The notes under the pieces: generated by a model
What the model was told of the DNA's origin: nothing
Seen by the model: only the letters and a program-made list of their open reading frames with translations
Databases searched by the model: none
Source of the DNA: Porphyromonadaceae bacterium
GTDB lineage: Bacteria > Bacteroidota > Bacteroidia > Bacteroidales > Dysgonomonadaceae
Assembly: GCA_022840285.1 (NCBI GenBank)
Contig: JALHIE010000014.1
Coordinates: forward strand, 1-53,781
Length of the DNA: 53,781 nucleotides
Reading direction: 5' to 3'
Program-made: the position numbers and the translations under genes
Shown: one piece after another, positions 8,617 to 16,759 of the stretch
Position numbering within the stretch: position 1 is the stretch's first letter
How the letters are laid out: the number at the start of each line of letters is the position of its first letter

Positions 8617-10320
8617 ATGAAAGATGTTTTTTTACTTTTTACCGTTATTCTTACCCTTTACTCAACCCCGGCACAACCATCGGTTAATGCCTTTAACCAT
8701 ATTGATTCAAAGACAGATAAGTTTGACATCGTCGTTTACGGTGGGACCAGTAGCGGTGTTATTGCTGCTGTTCAGGCTGCCCGGATGGGAAAAACAGTCG
8801 TCCTGATAGAACCGGGGAAGCATCTTGGCGGACTGACCAGTGGAGGGCTTGGATGGGTAGATGTTGGAAATCCCCAAACTATCGGGGGGCTTGCACGCGA
8901 TTACTTCCACAGGGTTTGGAAATACTATCAAGACGATACAGCATGGAAATGGGAGAAGAAGCGAAAAATAAGCGGACAACATGCCCCTTTGCCTATAGGT
9001 GATCAAACCATGTGGGTGGTTGAACCTTCGGTAGCCGAAAGGTTGTTCAATCAATTCTTAGCAGAAACTAACGTTGTGGTCGTCTTAAATGAGCGGCTAG
9101 ATCGAAAAGATGGCGTAAAAAAGAAAAATAAAAAGATCGTCAGCGTTACGATGGAATCGGGGCGCACATTTCAAGCCAAAATATTTCTCGACACAACTTA
9201 CGAAGGCGATCTGATGGCCGCAGCCGGAGTCTCCTATGTTGTAGGACGTGAGTCAAACGATTTATACAACGAAACAATCAATGGGATTCGCCCCCTGCCT
9301 CCTCCTGGACGATTTCCCAAAGGGATAGACCCTTATCGCGTTAAGGGTGACCCCAAAAGTGGATTATTACCGCGCATATATCCCGAATGGGGTGGAATGA
9401 TAGGGGAAGGCGACAAAGGGGTACAAGCGTATAATTACAGAATGTGTCTCACAAAAATTCCTGAAAATCGTATTGACATTGAAAAACCGGCAAATTACGA
9501 TGAAGAACAGTATGAATTACTGTTCCGATTCATAGAAGTAGGTGGGATGAATGGGGATTTTTTCAAATCCAGCCAAACAGGGAAGTTTGATTTTCTTAAA
9601 TCAGATTTCTTGCCAAATGGCAAAACTGACACAAATAACAACGGTTATATCTCTACTGATTTTGTTGGAATGAACTGGAACTATCCTGAAGCGGATTATG
9701 TAACCAGAGCACAAATTGAAAAAGAACACGAAGAATGGCAGAGAGGTTTAATTTGGACATTGCAGAACCATCCGCGTATTCCTGATGAAACCCGTAGATA
9801 TTATGCCCAATGGGGATTAACTAAAGATGAATTTACAGATAATGACCATTGGCCTTATCAGCTATACATCCGGGAAGCACGCCGTATGACTGGTGAATAC
9901 GTAATAACCGAACATACTGCACTTGGAAAGGAGTTGATTGCTGATCCGATTGGGTTAGGTTCTTACCATATGGATTCACATGCCATCAAACTGTTTGTTT
10001 CTCCCGAGGGTTCTGTCTCAAGTGAAGGAGGTATGTTTGTACACATACCTAAACCATTTGGAATCAGCTACAGGGCAATTATCCCCAAAAGCAATGAATG
10101 TATAAACCTGATCGTTCCAGTTTGTTCTTCTGCATCTCATGCAGCTTACGGGTCTATAAGAATGGAACCTGTTTTTATGGCATTAGGGCATTCTGCTGCA
10201 ACAGCAGCATGTTTAGCAATTGACTTAAAGATCAACGTGCAAGAAGTTCCCTACAATAAATTACGCAAGCTTCTATTGAAGGATAAACAAATAGTGGATT
10301 GGCCACCAAAAGACTTCTAA
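8617..10320 (+). CDS. secreted FAD-dependent oxidoreductase (FAD_oxidored family)
   Basis: This 567-residue protein carries an N-terminal signal peptide (about residues 1-20, no clear lipobox) and a Rossmann FAD-binding motif at 42-47 (GGTSSG), followed by the ADP-binding strand ending VVLIEP and the GGLTSGGLG segment. This matches the FAD_oxidored family (PF12831-like), many members of which are found next to glycan-degrading genes in Bacteroidota. The substrate is not known; oxidation of a sugar hydroxyl or of an acidic sugar is a reasonable guess only. It follows GH95 after 105 bases and precedes a second FAD protein by 33 bases, so the two are probably co-transcribed. An exported flavoenzyme must receive FAD outside the cytoplasm or be folded before export; no twin-arginine motif is visible. 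Confidence 0.85.
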   Translation: MKDVFLLFTVILTLYSTPAQPSVNAFNHIDSKTDKFDIVVYGGTSSGVIAAVQAARMGKTVVLIEPGKHLGGLTSGGLGWVDVGNPQTIGGLARDYFHRVWKYYQDDTAWKWEKKRKISGQHAPLPIGDQTMWVVEPSVAERLFNQFLAETNVVVVLNERLDRKDGVKKKNKKIVSVTMESGRTFQAKIFLDTTYEGDLMAAAGVSYVVGRESNDLYNETINGIRPLPPPGRFPKGIDPYRVKGDPKSGLLPRIYPEWGGMIGEGDKGVQAYNYRMCLTKIPENRIDIEKPANYDEEQYELLFRFIEVGGMNGDFFKSSQTGKFDFLKSDFLPNGKTDTNNNGYISTDFVGMNWNYPEADYVTRAQIEKEHEEWQRGLIWTLQNHPRIPDETRRYYAQWGLTKDEFTDNDHWPYQLYIREARRMTGEYVITEHTALGKELIADPIGLGSYHMDSHAIKLFVSPEGSVSSEGGMFVHIPKPFGISYRAIIPKSNECINLIVPVCSSASHAAYGSIRMEPVFMALGHSAATAACLAIDLKINVQEVPYNKLRKLLLKDKQIVDWPPKDF

Positions 10321-10353
10321 AATTTTGCGGGTAAAGCCGATAAGATTGAGCAT

Positions 10354-12177
10354 ATGAACATACCAAAATATTATTTCCAAGGCAAGATCATCCTGTTGTG
10401 TCTCTCCTTTTTTACTGCCAGTAGCCTCATGCTTTCCCAACCACTTGTTTGGATAGAAACGGAACTGTTCCAAGACAAAGGAGGATGGACATCTGATACA
10501 CAGTTTATTGATCAAATGGGATCGCCGTTTCTCCTGGCTCACGGGCTAGGGAAACCCGTTAAAGATGCGACTACATCCGTGGATTTCGAAGAAACGGGAG
10601 ATTATCATTTTTGGATTAGGACACGCGATTGGATACCACCGGGGCAGGGTCCGGGCCCTGGAAAATTCAACATCCTTATAAACGATGAAGTAACCGGTCC
10701 CGTATTTGGGGCGGATGAAATATTTTTCTGGCATTGGGTGTATGGCGGTACTGTCAAAATCAATGCACACAAGATCAAACTTTCTCTAAAAGACTTGACA
10801 GGTTTTGGGGGGCGTTGCGATATTATCTGCTTCTCCAAAGATAAAATAGACTTACCTGATAATTTGAAAGAGATAGACGGATTGAGAAGAAAACATGCCA
10901 ACATCCCCGGTAAGCTAAATGAACACGGAAAATTTGATTTCGTGGTAATAGGAGGAGGGGTTGCCGGTATCTGTGCTGCCGTTCAAGCAGCTCGTTTGGG
11001 TTCTAAAGTGGCACTTATTCAAAACAGGCCGGTTCTTGGAGGAAACAGTAGTTCTGAAGTAAGGGTCTCGACAACGGGAAGTACTTTTGTGAATAGATAT
11101 CCTTCAATTGGTAAGATTGTACGGGAAATCGATAATCAGGAAGCCGGCATGGGAGGTCCTCCCGGATTATACAAAGATGATCTCAGGAAAAACGTAGTGT
11201 TAAACGAGAAAAACATTACCCTGTTACCCAACCTGCACCTCTACGATGTAGTCATGGACAAAAATAGAATAAAAGGCGTAAGAGCGGTAAATGTAACTAC
11301 ATTGGAAGATAATTACATAGAAGGGGATTTATTTGCAGACTGTACAGGTGATGCGACACTGGGTATCTTGTCCGGGGCCGATCATCGTTATGGAAGAGAG
11401 AGCAAAAACATCACACATGAGGCCTCAGCCCCCCCGGAGAATGACAACCTGGTAATGGGGTCTTCAAATCAATGGAATGCCATACGAATAAGCGAAGCTA
11501 CTGATTTTCCTGTTGAACCCTGGATGTTCGGGTTTACCGACGATTACCACTTCCCTTTGACTTCTTCAAGCTGGAATTGGGAAAGCGGATTTAATAATTA
11601 TCACACAGTACATCAGGCAGAGGAAATCAGGGATTTGAACATTCGGGCAATATACAGCAATTGGGCATTTTTGAAAACTAAAAAATACGAACAATTTAAA
11701 TTTTATAAATTAAATGAACTGCAGTTTGTAACGGGAAAAAGAGAATCATTCCGTTTAATGGGGGACCATATACTTACCGAAGAAGATGTTGTAAATAAAG
11801 TGGAGTACCCCGATGCTGTTGTAACGACAAACTGGGGTATCGACTTGCACTATCCAGATCCTGAGAACTCGAAAAGATTTCCCGGAACGGAGTTTATTGC
11901 TTATGCAGTACACAACTCAAAAGAAAAGGACATCTACACTTTTCCTTATCGGTGCTTATATTCCAGAAACATATCAAACTTGTTTATGGCAGGTAGAAAT
12001 ATTAGCGTCACCCACATCGCTTTAGGAACAGTCCGTGTTCAACGAACAACAGGAATGATGGGTGAGGTTATCGGCTTGGCCGCTTCCTTGTGTAAAGAAA
12101 GAAAGTGTTTACCTCGAGATATTTACAATTATTATTTGGGAGATTTGTTTAATTTAATAGATACCGGATGCCTCTGA
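10354..12177 (+). CDS. secreted FAD-dependent oxidoreductase with N-terminal beta-sandwich-like extension
   Basis: This 607-residue protein is a second FAD_oxidored-type enzyme. Residues 1-30 form a signal peptide ending near LSQP. Residues 31-185 form an extra N-terminal domain (WIETELFQDKGGWTSD, then GDYHFWIRTRDW), which looks like a carbohydrate-binding-type beta-sandwich. The FAD motif is at 200-205 (GGGVAG), followed by VALIQNRPVLGGNSSSE and, later, FADCTGDATLG. The C-terminal SNLFMAGRNIS segment is typical of the FAD-contact region of this family. The two neighbouring FAD proteins differ strongly in sequence and layout, so they are not a recent duplication and may act on different positions or in sequence. 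The substrate is unknown. Confidence 0.85.
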   Translation: MNIPKYYFQGKIILLCLSFFTASSLMLSQPLVWIETELFQDKGGWTSDTQFIDQMGSPFLLAHGLGKPVKDATTSVDFEETGDYHFWIRTRDWIPPGQGPGPGKFNILINDEVTGPVFGADEIFFWHWVYGGTVKINAHKIKLSLKDLTGFGGRCDIICFSKDKIDLPDNLKEIDGLRRKHANIPGKLNEHGKFDFVVIGGGVAGICAAVQAARLGSKVALIQNRPVLGGNSSSEVRVSTTGSTFVNRYPSIGKIVREIDNQEAGMGGPPGLYKDDLRKNVVLNEKNITLLPNLHLYDVVMDKNRIKGVRAVNVTTLEDNYIEGDLFADCTGDATLGILSGADHRYGRESKNITHEASAPPENDNLVMGSSNQWNAIRISEATDFPVEPWMFGFTDDYHFPLTSSSWNWESGFNNYHTVHQAEEIRDLNIRAIYSNWAFLKTKKYEQFKFYKLNELQFVTGKRESFRLMGDHILTEEDVVNKVEYPDAVVTTNWGIDLHYPDPENSKRFPGTEFIAYAVHNSKEKDIYTFPYRCLYSRNISNLFMAGRNISVTHIALGTVRVQRTTGMMGEVIGLAASLCKERKCLPRDIYNYYLGDLFNLIDTGCL

Positions 12178-12265
12178 CATTTTTTTGTAAACTCCCGCCA
12201 AAAAGTGCTGAAGAGTATGCTTCATACCGGAGGCCGTTGGCAATGACAGAAATTAAAAAAAATAC

Positions 12266-13600
12266 ATGATGAAAAAAATTTGGATAATTATTTGCGTACT
12301 AAGCCTATCGTTCTTTAACGGTAGCTCCTCCAACGGTAAAAACGTAGAAAAGAAAACAGAGGAGAAGGAAATACCGGCAAAAAAAATTCAATTGTCGGAT
12401 CAATCAGGGGATAAGATTCCCATTTTAGCATGGGGAGGCATTAACTGTTCAGGCACTGTTGATATGTATAAGGATATGGCAGATGCAGGCTTTACCATTA
12501 ATTATGCCGACGATTTATCAACAAAACCAGCTGCGGATAATATCCCGCATTTGTTCACAGCGCTCGACAGGGCAGATGAAGCCAATTTAAAGCAGATGGT
12601 GGGTGCCTCCTGGTTGGATTTTTTGAATGACCAAGATCTGAGACGATTAAAGAGTCACCCGGCTCTTGCAGGATATTTCTTTAAGGACGAACCCACTACC
12701 TATGAATGGCTGGACTCTTTAAATCGCTGGGTAGATCGCGTACGAAAAATAGACAGTGAACATTTTGGTTACATCAATCTGGCAGGAGCAGACTGCCGAG
12801 GTTCTAATTGGGCGCCGGAACTTATCGGCTGCACCGGTAAGGAACCATCGCCTTATACCCGTTTTGTAAAAAGATATGCGGAAATAGATATTCCCATGAT
12901 TTCGGTAGATCGATATCCTGTAGTCGTTGATACTGTTACTCAACAGAGAAAGCTTTTTCCCGGCTGGTATTACACCCTGGAACGGACAAGTAGCGAAGCA
13001 AGAAGAACAGGAAAAGATCTATGGGCCTTTGCCTTATCCACGCAACTGTTCCTTCCTAATGGTATCATCTACCCCATCCCTACAGTGGATGATTTACGTC
13101 TTCAAATGTATAGCAATCTTGCGTACGGGGCGCAGGTACTTCAGTATTACACGTATGTACCATCCGGCAATTCAGCGGTTTGGGGACAACCCCCCTTGAC
13201 CAGCGAGGGTTTAAAAACTTCCACTTGGTATCTTCTGCAAGAGATGAACCGGGAATTTCAGGCTTTAGCTCCTGTATTCTTGAGGGCAAAGGTTGATTGG
13301 ATTGCACATACCGGAGAAATTCCCGACGGATGTGTTGAATTGGATAAATCTCAACTTCCAAGCGTATTTAAGACCCTTGATATTTCAGGGGGACGCGGCG
13401 CATTGGTATCACTGTTGGAGAAAGGGGAAGATAACTTTTTGGTTGTGGTAAATCACGACATCAATGAGAATATTGAAGTCAAAGCTACTGGCAACAGGAA
13501 TTTATACCGGCTAAACAGACAGGCGATTCCGCTGAAGTTAGGCAAGAGCGCACGGACGCTAACACCCGGAGACATATGTATATTTTTTTGGAAAGACTAA
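12266..13600 (+). CDS. secreted TIM-barrel glycoside-hydrolase-like protein, family not recognised
   Basis: This 444-residue protein has an N-terminal hydrophobic signal (residues 3-18), a charged linker, and a body that reads like a (beta/alpha)8 glycosidase. It contains ILAWGGINC, then YFFKDEP with candidate acid/base E142, then ISVDRYPVV, and a C-terminal beta-sandwich-like tail from about residue 340 (FLVVVNHDINENIEV). The placement of E142 at the end of a strand in FKDEP resembles clan-A glycosidases and DUF4434-like proteins. I cannot assign a CAZy family. It follows the FAD oxidoreductases by 88 bases and is probably an enzyme of the same pathway. The start could be either of two adjacent ATGs at 12266 and 12269. 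Confidence 0.7.
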   Translation: MMKKIWIIICVLSLSFFNGSSSNGKNVEKKTEEKEIPAKKIQLSDQSGDKIPILAWGGINCSGTVDMYKDMADAGFTINYADDLSTKPAADNIPHLFTALDRADEANLKQMVGASWLDFLNDQDLRRLKSHPALAGYFFKDEPTTYEWLDSLNRWVDRVRKIDSEHFGYINLAGADCRGSNWAPELIGCTGKEPSPYTRFVKRYAEIDIPMISVDRYPVVVDTVTQQRKLFPGWYYTLERTSSEARRTGKDLWAFALSTQLFLPNGIIYPIPTVDDLRLQMYSNLAYGAQVLQYYTYVPSGNSAVWGQPPLTSEGLKTSTWYLLQEMNREFQALAPVFLRAKVDWIAHTGEIPDGCVELDKSQLPSVFKTLDISGGRGALVSLLEKGEDNFLVVVNHDINENIEVKATGNRNLYRLNRQAIPLKLGKSARTLTPGDICIFFWKD

Positions 13601-13673
13601 AATGACTTATAAGGAAAAACCTATCTAAAATCACATAAGCATAAAAACGGATTTCCAAGTTCAACAGGATTAT

Positions 13674-13704
13674 TTTGAAGTAAATCAAAAAAATCGTAAA
13701 TTTG
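13674..13704 (+). promoter_or_regulatory. Bacteroidota-type promoter for kduI-kduD
   Basis: TTTG at 13674-13677 is followed after 19 bases by TAAATTTG at 13697-13704. This matches the Bacteroidota -33 and -7 consensus (TTTG and TAnnTTTG). Transcription should start near 13711, about 40 bases ahead of the kduI start codon. This suggests that the kdu genes can be transcribed separately from the upstream PUL genes. Confidence 0.7.
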
Positions 13705-13752
13705 TCCTGCCACCTTTTTTTAAGGCCAAATATTCATCAAACGATCAAGTAT

Positions 13753-14595
13753 ATGAAAACAAATTATGAACTGCGCTATGCTGCGCATCCGGAAGATGCG
13801 AAATCTTACGACACGCAACGGCTGCGAAGGGATTTTTTAATTGAAAAAGTATTCGCTGCCGACGAAGTGAACATGGTCTATTCCATGTACGACCGCATGG
13901 TAGTTGGGGGGGCGATGCCGGTGAAAGAGGCACTGCGACTGGAAGCAATAGATCCGTTGAAACAGCCCGTCTTTCTTCGCAACCGTGAGCTGGGAATCTT
14001 TAACGTGGGGGGCAAGGGAAAGGTAAAAGTGGGGGAAACCGTATTCGAACTCGATTACAAGGAGGCTCTTTATCTTGGGGCGGGCGACCGTGAAGTCTAT
14101 TTTGAGAGTGACGATGCCGAAAAACCGGCCAAGTTCTATTTCAACTCGGCCAATGCCCACCGCAACTACCCCGACAAGAAAGTGACAAAGGCAGATGCCA
14201 TAGTGGCCGGGATGGGCTCATTGGAAACTTCCAACCACCGGAACATCAACAAGATGATAGTGAATCAGGTGCTGCCTACCTGCCAGCTGCAAATGGGCAT
14301 GACAGAACTCGCGCCGGGCAGCGTATGGAACACCATGCCGGCGCATGTCCATTCCCGCAGAATGGAGGCTTATTTCTATTTTGAGGTTCCCGACGGTCAG
14401 GCCGTTTGCCATTTTATGGGAGAGGTGGATGAAACCCGACACATATGGATGAAAGGCGACCAGGCCGTGCTCTCGCCCGAATGGTCCATACATTCTGCCG
14501 CCGCCACCAGTAACTACACCTTTATCTGGGGCATGGCAGGAGAAAACCTCGACTACGGCGACCAGGATTTTTCAAAAATTGTCGAACTAAAATAA
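13753..14595 (+). CDS. kduI: 5-dehydro-4-deoxy-D-glucuronate isomerase (KduI)
   Basis: KduI converts 5-keto-4-deoxyuronate, formed spontaneously from unsaturated uronic acid, into 3-deoxy-D-glycero-2,5-hexodiulosonate in the cytoplasm. The start at 13753 gives 280 residues, close to the 278 of E. coli KduI; an in-frame start 17 codons upstream lies too near the promoter. The zinc ligands are H198, H200, E205 and H247 (HVHSRRMEAYF and WSIHS), each two residues beyond the E. coli positions as I recall them. The gene lies 9 bases before kduD. Base composition is clearly more GC-rich than the PUL genes upstream. Presence of KduI/KduD implies that the degraded glycan yields unsaturated uronates. 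Confidence 0.97.
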   Translation: MKTNYELRYAAHPEDAKSYDTQRLRRDFLIEKVFAADEVNMVYSMYDRMVVGGAMPVKEALRLEAIDPLKQPVFLRNRELGIFNVGGKGKVKVGETVFELDYKEALYLGAGDREVYFESDDAEKPAKFYFNSANAHRNYPDKKVTKADAIVAGMGSLETSNHRNINKMIVNQVLPTCQLQMGMTELAPGSVWNTMPAHVHSRRMEAYFYFEVPDGQAVCHFMGEVDETRHIWMKGDQAVLSPEWSIHSAAATSNYTFIWGMAGENLDYGDQDFSKIVELK

Positions 14596-14604
14596 AAAAT
14601 TCAA

Positions 14605-15396
14605 ATGGTTAATTTCTCGTTGGAAGGAAAAATAGCGCTCGTCACAGGAGCTTCCTACGGTATCGGGTTCGCAATGGCAACGGCTTATGCGGAGGCAGGA
14701 GCGACCATTGTCTTTAATGACATCAACCGGGAGCTGGTGGACAGGGGACTTGCAGCATACAGGGAAAGGGGCATCGAAGCCGGCGGTTACGTGTGCGACG
14801 TGACCGACGAAGATGCGGTAAACAAATTCGTTGCACAGGTAACGGAGGAGATAGGGGTGATCGACATCCTGGTAAATAACGCGGGCATCATCAAGCGTGT
14901 CCCCATGCACGAGATGCCGGCTGCCGAATTCCGCCGGGTCATCGACATTGACCTGAACGGGCCGTTTATCGTCTCAAAAGCAGTCATCCCGCACATGATC
15001 AAAAAGGGACACGGCAAGATCATCAACGTTTGCTCCATGATGAGCGAGCTGGGACGTGAAACCGTTTCTGCATACGCCGCCGCAAAGGGAGGATTGAAAA
15101 TGCTTACAAAAAACATCTGCTCCGAATACGGAGCGTACAACATCCAGTGTAACGGGATCGGCCCGGGATATATTGCTACGCCGCAAACCGCTCCGCTACG
15201 GGAAAAACAGGCCGATGGATCACGGCACCCGTTCGATTCATTCATCATCGCCAAGACCCCGGCCGCCCGCTGGGGAACACCCGAGGACCTCGCGGGTCCC
15301 GCAGTATTCCTCGCTTCAGAAGCTTCGAACTTTGTGAATGGCCATATCCTGTACGTGGATGGAGGCATATTGGCATATATCGGCAAGCAGCCCTGA
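14605..15396 (+). CDS. kduD: 2-dehydro-3-deoxy-D-gluconate 5-dehydrogenase (KduD)
   Basis: KduD is a cytoplasmic short-chain dehydrogenase that reduces the KduI product to 2-keto-3-deoxygluconate. The 263-residue sequence shows the SDR cofactor motif TGASYGIG at 14-21, NNAG at 91-94, the catalytic S144, Y157 and K161 (YAAAK), and the terminal VNGHILYVDGG segment. Length is normal. It sits 9 bases after kduI. The next step would need a KDG kinase and aldolase, which are not in this window. A long open frame on the opposite strand reflects the high GC content and is not a gene. Confidence 0.96.
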   Translation: MVNFSLEGKIALVTGASYGIGFAMATAYAEAGATIVFNDINRELVDRGLAAYRERGIEAGGYVCDVTDEDAVNKFVAQVTEEIGVIDILVNNAGIIKRVPMHEMPAAEFRRVIDIDLNGPFIVSKAVIPHMIKKGHGKIINVCSMMSELGRETVSAYAAAKGGLKMLTKNICSEYGAYNIQCNGIGPGYIATPQTAPLREKQADGSRHPFDSFIIAKTPAARWGTPEDLAGPAVFLASEASNFVNGHILYVDGGILAYIGKQP

Positions 15397-15458
15397 CACA
15401 TCTATCTCCCACCGCACAAACCTGCAGGTAAAAAGTGTGCTTAAAACAGTTGACAACA

Positions 15459-16595
15459 ATGAAAATCAAATATATGGGAACGTTCCTGATTGCCGCCCTG
15501 CTGACGGGATGCGCCTCTTCCGGGAACAAAGTGGTACTGACAGTACAGAACCCGGGAGCAACCGCAAGGAAGAACCAGATGGCTGAAGTGCCCTGGAGCA
15601 AGGTTGAAGCAAAGCTGGGGGCAACGGAGGGCAAAAGCCTGAAAGTCACGGATGGGAACGGAACGCAATTGCCCTGGCAGATTGTCACCGGCGACACCGG
15701 CAGTGAATCAATCATCTTTCCCGTATCGCTGGAAGCGGGCGAAGCACAAACATTCCGCATCACGAAAGGAGAATCGGCGGAGTTTGAACCGCTGGTCTAC
15801 GGACGGCTGGTTCCGGAGAGGAAGGACGACTTCACCTGGGAGAACAACCGTACTGCTTTCCGGGTCTACGGACCCGCACTGAAAGCTACCGGGGAAATCA
15901 GCAACGGAATGGATTTCTGGGCCAAGCGCACCGAGTCGCTGATCATCGACAAGTGGTACCGGGAAGACCTTTCCGGCACTGCCTCCTACCACAAGGATCA
16001 CGGCGAAGGGCTCGATTTCTACAAGGTGGGCAGGACCCTCGGTCTGGGCATGACCGCTCCCGTCGATCACGACACCCTGTGCCTGGGCGACAATTTCATC
16101 ACTGCCGAGGTTATCGACAACGGACCGCTGCGCCTCTCGTTCAGGCTGACCTACGAACCCTACAGGGTGGGAGAACGCACGGTAACGGAGACCCGCATCA
16201 TCTCTCTTGACGCCCATAGCCTGTTCAACAAGGTCACCAATATCTTTGAAGCCGAAACGGGGGAGCTGACCTTGGCCACCGGCATCGTAATGGATATGTC
16301 GAAAACTTCCGCCACCTTCGGTGACAAGGAGGGGATCATCGCCTACGAAACTCCGGGAACCGAAACGGACGGGACCATCTACACGGCAGCTATCCATCCC
16401 GCGGGATTCGGGGACGTCAGGGTGCTGGATGGCCATTATGCAGGTCTGAACGGATACCAGCCGGGGAAAAGGTATACCTACTATGCCGGAGGCGGATGGA
16501 GCAAAGCCGGGTTCAACAGCTTCGAGGACTGGACACAATTTGTAAAATCCGAGAAAGAAAAAATCGATCAACCCCTAAAAATTGAAATCCAATAA
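15459..16595 (+). CDS. DUF4861 domain lipoprotein
   Basis: This 378-residue protein matches the DUF4861 family commonly found with uronate-degradation genes in Bacteroidota. The start at 15459 is preferred over one eight codons earlier because it begins a clean lipoprotein signal peptide with C18 (LLTGC). The body is rich in beta-strands, with LTVQNPGATARKNQMAEVPW near the start, FRVYGPALKATGE in the middle and YYAGGGWSKAGF near the end. It follows kduD by 62 bases and shares its high GC content. The biochemical role is unknown to me; a periplasmic carbohydrate-active enzyme or binding protein acting on uronate-containing fragments is a reasonable inference from context. Confidence 0.82.
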   Translation: MKIKYMGTFLIAALLTGCASSGNKVVLTVQNPGATARKNQMAEVPWSKVEAKLGATEGKSLKVTDGNGTQLPWQIVTGDTGSESIIFPVSLEAGEAQTFRITKGESAEFEPLVYGRLVPERKDDFTWENNRTAFRVYGPALKATGEISNGMDFWAKRTESLIIDKWYREDLSGTASYHKDHGEGLDFYKVGRTLGLGMTAPVDHDTLCLGDNFITAEVIDNGPLRLSFRLTYEPYRVGERTVTETRIISLDAHSLFNKVTNIFEAETGELTLATGIVMDMSKTSATFGDKEGIIAYETPGTETDGTIYTAAIHPAGFGDVRVLDGHYAGLNGYQPGKRYTYYAGGGWSKAGFNSFEDWTQFVKSEKEKIDQPLKIEIQ

Positions 16596-16759
16596 GATAA
16601 GTTTCATATGCATTCATCACCCGCATAAATAGCAAAACAATGAAACAGATGGAAGCTGATAATAGGTCTGAACGAAACGAACATGCAAATCAATTACATA
16701 CAAGCAGATGATTAGAAGCGAGTTCTGTCCGACACATTTGAAAAAACAATATCTATCGT

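Noticed and set aside
14787..15401. A 204-codon open frame antisense to kduD
   Set aside because: KduD is unmistakable on the plus strand; this is a GC-driven shadow frame.
15708..16571. A 287-codon open frame antisense to the DUF4861 gene
   Set aside because: It arises in a GC-rich stretch where stop codons are rare on the other strand, has no recognisable domain, and the plus-strand frame has a signal peptide and family match.
16640..16712. Short open frame ATGAAACAGATGGAAGC... between DUF4861 and the beta-helix gene
   Set aside because: It has no domain, no promoter of its own and ordinary composition; chance is sufficient.
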